DNA of 64,000 bases. Source: Rhizoclosmatium globosum. Taxonomy: Eukaryota > Chytridiomycota > Chytridiomycetes > Chytridiales > Chytriomycetaceae. This document shows positions 58,010 through 64,000 of the stretch, in pieces. Each line of letters opens with the position of its first letter. The first letter of the stretch is position 1. Where the stretch lies: positions 496,001 through 560,000 of the forward strand of contig MCGO01000017.1 of NCBI GenBank assembly GCA_002104985.1, read 5' to 3'. Both the position numbers and the translations under genes were made by a program. A model generated the notes under the pieces. The model saw only the letters and a list, made by a program, of their open reading frames with translations. It had not been told where the DNA came from and searched no databases.

Positions 58010-59399
58010 ATGAGAGCCTCAACCGTTGTTGCCGCCATCGCTCTTCTTGCCTCTACCGCCTTTTCCAACACATTCGTTGTGGATATGACTTCCAAGACGC
58101 CAACAGCAAATGTGGAGCTTACTGTGGTGTTGACTCGAACGTCTGTAACGCTACTGGCGAGAAGTGTTTCAAGGACTTGACCTATGAGTGCCCATGGGTT
58201 GATAATGGAGCTGCGTCGGTTGGAGGTGTTCCAGTTCCTGCTGTGACAACTGTTGCCGCTGCTGCTGGTGGTGCCGGTGGTTCTGCAGGTGGTTCTGCAG
58301 GTGGTGCTGCTGGTGGTGCTGCTGCTACTACTCAGGTTGCTGGTGCTGGTAACGTTCCAGCCCCAGCTGCTACCACCGCTGCTGGTGCCGGATCCAACAC
58401 CGGATCTAACTCTGGTAACACTGGATCTAACACTGGATCTAACAACGGAGCCAACTCTGGATCTAACGGAAGTTCTGGATCTGCCACTGCTACTTCTGCT
58501 AGCAACGGTCCAATCTCCGCTGACGATGCTGCCAAAGAAGCCGCCAAGGTTTTTGCCGATGCTCCAGCTTGTTTGACCACCTGTGTTGCTGGTTTGGCCA
58601 ACTCTACCACTATTGATGCAAAGGTTGTCACTGGTCTCTGTGTCTCCCAATCACAGGTCTCCGCTGAAGCTCAGAACTCGACCATTGCTTTTGTTACTCA
58701 GTGTCTCCAAACCACTTGTTCCGCTGCCGATCTTCAGACTGCTGCCAGTGCCCTTGTCTCGAGCGCTCCAAAATTGACTGCCATTTGCCAGGTATGACTC
58801 ATGAGTAATTTCTTTACTTAACATATCAATGATGTCGGTTCGGTGAATTCATACGCGATAGCTGTTGTGGAAGATCTGTTATGTAGGGCTGTGTTGGACA
58901 CTCAGCAAATTGGTTGGGGAGAGCAGATTTGGACTTCACATCCGCAACAGAGCGACGTCGTTGAAATGCCAAAGACGCGAGACATCTGACAGAACTGTCA
59001 CCTGTCGCAACTATCAGCAACAACCTTCCTCGCACTTGCCTCAAAAACTTTCAAAATTTGAATGCAATCAATAAGCTAATCACATCTCCAAATTACTTAC
59101 AGGCTCTTAACGGCGGTGCTCTTCCATCTGGTGCCACTGCAACTGGAGGAGCTAACGGTGCTACTGCTTCTGGAGCTGCCGGAGCCAAGGCCACCACCAC
59201 TGCCGGTTCGTCTACCACTAACACTGACAACAAGCCAGAGGCCATTCCATGGAACAACATGGTTTTCATCATCGCCTTGCTCGCCGTCTTGCTCGCCTTC
59301 GCTGCCTTCATTATCTTGATGTTGTGCTGCTGCCACCTCCGCAAGAAGAAGAAGGAGCAGCGCCCCGCAGCCCCAGCCCCAGCAACCACTTACGTTTAA
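58010..59399 (+). CDS. Cysteine-rich single-pass surface protein 1
   Basis: The signal peptide MRASTVVAAIALLASTAFS is followed, after a one-base slip near 58080, by a Cys module: CGYDFQDANSKCGAYC, then VDSNVCNATGEKCF and YEC. Next is a Gly/Ala/Ser/Asn-rich low-complexity stalk. A second Cys module follows near 58560-58795 (ACLTTC ... LCVSQ ... QCLQTTC ... AIC; spacing C-x3-C, C, C-x4-C, C). An intron at 58792-59102 (phase 0, ICQ to ALNGGALPSG) leads to a short stalk, a transmembrane helix (FIIALLAVLLAFAAFIILML) and a basic tail CCCHLRKKKKEQR. It is the first of three tandem genes with the same second module. Probably a wall or zoospore surface protein; the first module resembles small chitin- or carbohydrate-binding Cys knots, but that is inference. 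Confidence 0.75.
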
Positions 59400-59609
59400 A
59401 CAAAACAGCAGAGTTTTGTGTTGGAGTGAATGGATGTGAACGTGGTATAATTTGTGTTTTCCCCCTACCCCTCATCTTCCCAGTACCTTTCTCGTTACTT
59501 CCTCATGTCTAGATAAACCAAAAATAAAGCCTCTTTGTGTAGTATTTCTTTTTTTGGTGTCTCGTTTTAAGATCCGTAATTAAAAATTCCAATTTGGATT
59601 GATTCAAAG

Positions 59610-60311
59610 ATGGTTGTAGCCATGCTTCTCTTGGTTGCCGCCGCCACGAGTGCACTGCCGATTTCACCAACATCGCCATTTGGAAGCATCTTGTCGTCCC
59701 TGCCGTCCTGTGCGGGTGATTGTGTATCAGCGGACTATGGATCAGCGCTGTCGTTCTGCACGGCGAATGCGCGGGCGACGTCGTTGGACTTTAGTGTTTG
59801 GGGCGACTGTTTCCGGGCGAATTGCGGCAGCGGCGATGCGGAGGCAGCGATTGGATTGGTGACGGCGAAGGCGGCGGACGTTGTTGTCAAGTGCGACGAG
59901 ATTGAACGAGGCATTTTTGCGGTGGCAGCTGAAACAAGTGGCGTGCTGACTACTCTGACTAATTGGGCGGAAGTGGCGACGGAGAGTGAGACTGTGGTTG
60001 ATCTACCAAGTGTCAGTGCAAGTGCAACGACTGGCACTGCCTCGGCCCGCGATCAACCTCAATTCACATTCACTGCATCGCCTGCTTCTGTAGCAACTTC
60101 TATTGCATACGTCTCATTGACACAGTCGTCATCCTCAAGCGGCTCTTCATCGGATGGATCTGGTTTGTTTCCATCAAAGGAGAATTCTCAATACTATCCT
60201 GCAGTCTGGACTGTAGCTCTGATTGCTGTACTTGGTTTCATATTTCTGGCTTGTCTCTATCGATGCGTCAAACCTTGGCTCAGCAGGAAACCTTCCGATG
60301 ATTCCGCTTGA
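59610..60311 (+). CDS. Cysteine-rich single-pass surface protein 2
   Basis: An uninterrupted 233-residue protein with signal peptide MVVAMLLLVAAATSALP. Its only Cys module (SCAGDC ... FCTANA ... DCFRANC ... KCDE) repeats the C-x3-C, C, C-x4-C, C pattern of its upstream neighbour. A Ser/Thr-rich stalk is followed by a transmembrane helix (WTVALIAVLGFIFLACL) and a short tail with KPWLSRKPSDDSA. It lacks the N-terminal CG-type module of its neighbours. High GC at codon third positions relative to the rest of the window is noticeable. A CFEM-like relation is possible, but Cys spacing does not match the canonical eight-Cys CFEM. Confidence 0.78.
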   Translation: MVVAMLLLVAAATSALPISPTSPFGSILSSLPSCAGDCVSADYGSALSFCTANARATSLDFSVWGDCFRANCGSGDAEAAIGLVTAKAADVVVKCDEIERGIFAVAAETSGVLTTLTNWAEVATESETVVDLPSVSASATTGTASARDQPQFTFTASPASVATSIAYVSLTQSSSSSGSSSDGSGLFPSKENSQYYPAVWTVALIAVLGFIFLACLYRCVKPWLSRKPSDDSA

Positions 60312-60378
60312 TATCCTCTCTATTTATCAATTCCTCTATACACTTCGAATAAACTAAAATGACCTCTTTTTCTCAATA

Positions 60379-61176
60379 ATGAGACTAACAAATATTTGTG
60401 ATTTGATGTTGGTTCATCTCCTTCTTGTGCTTCTAACCCACGCTGTCTTGGCACAATCCACGACACGATGCGGGATAACCTGGACTGAAGCCAACTCGAC
60501 ATGTGGCAAGAGTTGCAGTGATGTTGATGCACCGTGTCTGCCTGGTCTTTCGTGTTTCACTGGTCTTGACGTTGGATCCTGTCTTCCAGCTTTCCCGGTT
60601 TCTCTTCCTTCTCTCACTCAGACAATTCAAATTGTACCACCAATTGTGACAGCTCCATCAAAGCCAAGTGAACCATTGGTGACTTCAGCCACAAGTTCCG
60701 TTTCAGCGACTGCATCAACCACAGCTGAATCGGACCTAGCTTCTCTCCTGACCCAGGCACCTTCTTGTGCTCTATCGTGTCTCCTGAATGACTCAAATGC
60801 CCTCTCCCACTCAGATCTCATTTCGTTTTGCACTTCCTCATTGAACCAAACACAATCATCTCCTCTTTCAACCTGTCTTACATCAAAATGCGCGACATCC
60901 TCAGAATCCACAGAGTCTATATCTTTCTTTACGAGCCACTCCTCAACTATTCTCGCCGATTGCCGTTTGATTACCTCAACGTCAGGTGCAGCCGCTCCTA
61001 TTGAACCAACCCAACAATCCAAGGACCCACACTCTTCACAAACATCCGATTCCTCTGAGCGCATTGCTTCTACTGCTATTCCTGGAAGTAATGGCGGCCT
61101 TTCATTTCCTGCCAAGGAACATCGCAAAAATTTGCCTCGATCGAAACCTGAACAGGTGGTTAATGGTTTACCGTGA
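60379..61176 (+). CDS. Cysteine-rich secreted or surface protein 3
   Basis: A 265-residue open frame with a hydrophobic leader (DLMLVHLLLVLLTHAVLAQ). The first module RCGITWTEANSTCGKSC, then DAPCLPGLSCFTG and GSC, matches the first module of protein 1. A Ser/Thr/Pro stalk follows, then the second module (SCALSC ... FCTSSL ... TCLTSKC ... DC). No transmembrane helix is seen before the stop at 61176, unlike the two upstream genes; the reading KEHRKNLPRSKPEQVV suggests a lost frame or a missing last exon. It starts 67 bp after the stop of protein 2, in the same direction, consistent with tandem duplication. Confidence 0.72.
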   Translation: MRLTNICDLMLVHLLLVLLTHAVLAQSTTRCGITWTEANSTCGKSCSDVDAPCLPGLSCFTGLDVGSCLPAFPVSLPSLTQTIQIVPPIVTAPSKPSEPLVTSATSSVSATASTTAESDLASLLTQAPSCALSCLLNDSNALSHSDLISFCTSSLNQTQSSPLSTCLTSKCATSSESTESISFFTSHSSTILADCRLITSTSGAAAPIEPTQQSKDPHSSQTSDSSERIASTAIPGSNGGLSFPAKEHRKNLPRSKPEQVVNGLP

Positions 61177-63323
61177 CTTTTTGTTGTTGTATATGACAGA
61201 CCTCAAATGTAGATATGTCAGGGATCGAAATGGTTGTGAGAATTGGATGCAAATTCGCCATATTATCCAGTAGCGGTTTGGTATCAAGCCATGATGAGTA
61301 AGACGTACAGGAATTGTCAATGAAAAGGTGTGTAATCGAGATTACAAATAGTCAGCATATACGGCACCAAAACGGTGTCGTATGGACTTGAACGATCCTC
61401 GCCAGGATTCGACAAACAATAATTCTTCATCCTACTAACTTCTTTCTGTGATAGATGGTAGTTAATAAAAGAAATAGCTGGCATCAAATTATTGTACATA
61501 ACATCACATTTTGTCCATCGCATACTACAGGTGCCGATTACCCTCCCTTCTGTCAAAAGACTACAAATTATCATATAATAATCAATTCATTTATTTTGAA
61601 TAATCCCAGCAGATACAGCAATCAAATGATTCTTCCAATAATTCAAGAATGTATCGGTACAAGGATCGCTCTACAACAACTCACCACACACAATATGCTC
61701 TGAATCCAGCCCCAATGCCGGCGGTGCTCGTTCGATACTCGTTCGTCAAGGGGGTGTGATGCCAACTGTTCCACCAACAGCCGGTATTCAGTAAATGGGG
61801 TTTGAGCGTGATTAATTGATGCACAAAGCGAAACGACTTACAGCTTATCACCTGAAACCCATTTTCTGCCTTGACGGGACTCGCATTCTTGGATCTGTGT
61901 AATGGGTGACGACTCATAAACTCAACTCATCTCGCCTATTCTCCAGAATTTAGGTCCGTATCGTTTCGAAAGCCACTGCACAAGACGACTATTACACTGG
62001 ATTGAGTGAAAGGTGAGCACGGTGCTGCACGTAAAAATGCAACTCACCTCGTTTTCATTCCAGATTGCGAGTCCATTCCCAAAGCATTGTATCAACTTCG
62101 CTTGCACAAAATGACAGCTGTGCTGGATCTGTAGCAAGAGTGAGTACTTTTTTAGACAATATAAACCTAACTCACCTCTTTTCCCTCCAAATTCACGTCC
62201 ATTCCTTCCGTATCGTTCCGAAAGCCGTATGTTCCAAATAACGGACGCACTGGATCGGTGTAACAGGTGAGTACTTTAGTCCACACTACGAACTCAACTT
62301 GCTCTCATAACGATTGAAGGAACGAACGACGAAGGGGCTGAATGTGCAGGTTAAAATGAAAACAGCGAATTCGTACCTTTGCCTCTGAGTTGACGGCCAA
62401 TGCTGCACTAAGGCAGGATTTAAGATGACGAGCAGAACAGAGTCAAATCAGCCATCAACGATGAGGGAAAAAGAAAAAAAAAATAAGTAAAGATTGCATT
62501 AGCGCAAGACTAACCCAAGGTTGATTGGAATCATCGTTGATCAAAGGGTTGGATTGGAGCGGACTCAAACGTCAAGACGAGACGTACCGTCTCTAAAATG
62601 CAGATACTAAGGTTAACAAAAAGATGCATCACCGAGACAGGGAGAGGAAGTTGGTTGCGAACCGCCGATTCTCCACAACCCAAGACGACTCACTTGTTCT
62701 GGCAGCTGTGGCTATGGTCGGGCGAAAGCGCTAGCTGGCCAATTTGCAATGCTGGTTGATTGATGAATTTTGATGGAAAAAAGGCAAAGAGAAAGGCAGC
62801 GATACCACTTTTCTGCTAAGTATTTGACACAAGTCCCATATTTAGGCCAGGCTTTCAAACAGTGGATACAAAATAAAGCATTTAGATTGTTTGACAGATA
62901 TCTATAATAAATGAGACGCCTTTAAAAGGCCCCGTTTGTCCACATGTTGTTCGTTTAGGCTGCAATTTGATTATCAACCCAGTCTCAAGCGCTAATTATT
63001 TTATATTGCGCCAGTTTCATAACGTAATTGTCACAACTAATTCAAAGTTAAATCTCGACTTATGTGTGTGTGTTACGACAAAAAGCAGATATAGTATCTG
63101 TTACTATTCTGGCATAATATTTACGACGCTTATTGGTAAAAGAAACAATGTTAGTGTCTCACAATATACGGTAAACATCTGGCACCATATTTTGTTGATG
63201 TTCGACTATTACAAATGGCAAGTCCGCTTTGAAATACGCCGCCACCAAAACTCAACCGTAAAACAATAGCATGACGTCAGCATTTATTATTAATCAAATT
63301 TCAAGCTTTCAATACGGCACCAA
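61177..63323. other. Non-coding stretch with no credible gene
   Basis: 2.1 kb with only short unrelated open frames. It contains the decayed exon-intron-like array at 61915-62275; the rest (61177-61900 and 62300-63300) is AT-rich and shows no recognised gene, RNA or transposon. Confidence 0.5.
61915..62275 (+). repeat. Three decayed exon-intron-like units, period about 120 bp
   Basis: Three diverged units share the order: acceptor-like tract (TATTCTCCAG, TTTCATTCCAG, TTTCCCTCCAA), a block with GTCCATTCC and CGTATCGTTCCGAAAGCC variants, ACTGGAT...GTGTAACAG-like end, and a donor-like GTGAGTAC or GTGAGCAC. In-between segments of about 50 nt contain AACTCACCT. The layout parallels the left-edge array but sequence and peptide differ, and stops interrupt all frames. 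Probably a dead repeat-exon gene. Confidence 0.45.
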
Positions 63324-63339
63324 TTGAGTATCGATCCTC

Positions 63340-63533
63340 ATAGGGTCAAATTTTGCGATGAATCTGATCAAAAGTTTCCTATTATCTGGACCATCTTTCT
63401 TGCCGTCTTTTTCGCGATTCTTGTCCTCTGTTGTTTTGGTCGGTGTCTACGGTCTTACTATGAACACCATCGTGTACCAGTCCGTGTTGTTCCTGGAGAA
63501 CTCAAAGAATCTCATTACATTCAGGCCTCTTGA
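63340..63533 (+). pseudogene. Possible orphan transmembrane exon of a surface-protein gene
   Basis: A short frame encodes KFPIIWTIFLAVFFAILVLC, then CFGRCLRSYY and a tail ending KESHYIQAS. A single helix followed by Cys and basic residues is the same layout as the C-termini of surface proteins 1 and 2. No upstream ectodomain was found. It could be a displaced or remnant last exon of protein 3 or of a lost fourth member; it could also be chance. Confidence 0.35.
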
Positions 63534-63720
63534 ACTTGTTTGTTCAAACTTACGTATTTTATTCCGTTTTGAATTTTGATATAATTATAAAAACTGCCTC
63601 ATCTACATTTGGTGTGCCATAAAGAAGGATTCTTTGCCATCCCCCCAAAACTTTCTCCACCCCCTAAACACAATTTCTTACTTAAAAGAAACTCTTTGAA
63701 ACGATATACTCGAGATATCA

Positions 63721-64000
63721 ATGTCCAACAACTCCGCACTCCAATCAAAAGCCCCAACAGAAATCGTTCAAGCAATTTTTGAACACATCCATCCAACCAA
63801 AGTCCTCTACTTGAAACGCCTCTGTCGACATGTGAATGAATGTCTTAGTGATCCCCACTTCGCCGTCCTGAATATCCGCCGCCATATCAAATCAGTCACA
63901 AGAATCGAGTCCTTCAGTCCAACAAAGACGGACAAATCATGGTTCCATTGGCCGTATTCATACCAAGACGCACACATCAAAGCAACAATGTCATCTCTTG
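63721..64000 (+). CDS. F-box protein, N-terminal part, cut by window edge
   Basis: The start MSNNSALQSKAPTEIVQAIF begins an F-box (EHIHPTKVLYLKRLCRHVNE) and stays open to the window end. The layout (F-box with HIHP near the N-terminus) matches the F-box/LRR gene at 38642, so LRRs may follow beyond the edge. Confidence 0.65.
   Translation, partial: MSNNSALQSKAPTEIVQAIFEHIHPTKVLYLKRLCRHVNECLSDPHFAVLNIRRHIKSVTRIESFSPTKTDKSWFHWPYSYQDAHIKATMSSL

Noticed and set aside
57913..58650. Minus-strand Ser/Thr/Gly-rich 245-residue frame
   Set aside because: It is opposite the signal peptide and Gly/Ala stalk of surface protein 1, whose Cys modules and splice junction support the plus strand.
62967..63269. 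100-residue plus-strand frame in the right-hand spacer
   Set aside because: AT-rich chance-like composition, no domain, no flanking exons.

Overview
This is eukaryotic nuclear DNA, most likely from a zoosporic (chytrid-type) fungus. The fungal signal is a chitin synthase carrying an N-terminal myosin motor, together with short GT-AG introns (mostly about 44-60 nt, some with a TACTAAC branch site) and fungal-style protein kinase A. The zoosporic signal is a gene whose N-terminus matches the ciliary distal-appendage protein CEP164, which implies a basal body and flagellum. No species can be named from the sequence alone.

Layout. 1-660 is a tandem array of exon-intron units. 781-7829 (minus) is a Helitron-type Rep/Pif1 helicase gene. 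7830-11500 is repeat-rich, with three degenerate direct repeats of about 1.0-1.2 kb and a chromodomain relic. 11507-15586 (+) is a PKA catalytic subunit with a very long disordered N-terminus. 15746-20214 (+) is a membrane-anchored repeat protein, and it meets the myosin-chitin synthase (25983-20238, minus) tail to tail. 26170-28532 (+) holds ribokinase and a HemW/RSAD1-like radical SAM protein. 28657-38304 (minus) holds a SIMPL-domain protein, two F-box proteins (one with ankyrin repeats) and a 5-kb disordered protein. 38642-43605 (+) holds an F-box/LRR protein and an insulin-degrading enzyme. 43681-44500 (minus) is an unrecognised coiled-coil gene. 44764-50875 is a satellite of about 43 units of 142 bp. 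51246-57098 (+) is a CEP164-like gene with two tandem PX domains. A tRNA-Glu(TTC) follows on the minus strand, then three tandem cysteine-rich surface-protein genes (58010-61176), a second decayed exon-intron array, and the start of another F-box gene at the right edge.

The most unusual signal is a family of related sequences, rich in GAGCGAAG and CACGAGCGGA motifs, found four times in the window. Each copy can be placed inside an unusually long intron (142-327 nt) of a different gene and always lies in the sense orientation. This is the pattern expected of introner-like elements that create introns. Also notable are the WW-PX-PX-coiled-coil architecture of the CEP164-like gene, the tandem array of frame-neutral 81-bp exons, and the internal inverted repeat in each satellite unit.

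Quality caveat. Nearly every conserved gene contains one or more single- or double-base frameshifts at places where the protein family is clearly conserved on both sides. This looks more like uncorrected indels in the assembly than wholesale gene death, so gene spans below are given from first to last supported exon and exon structures are partial.
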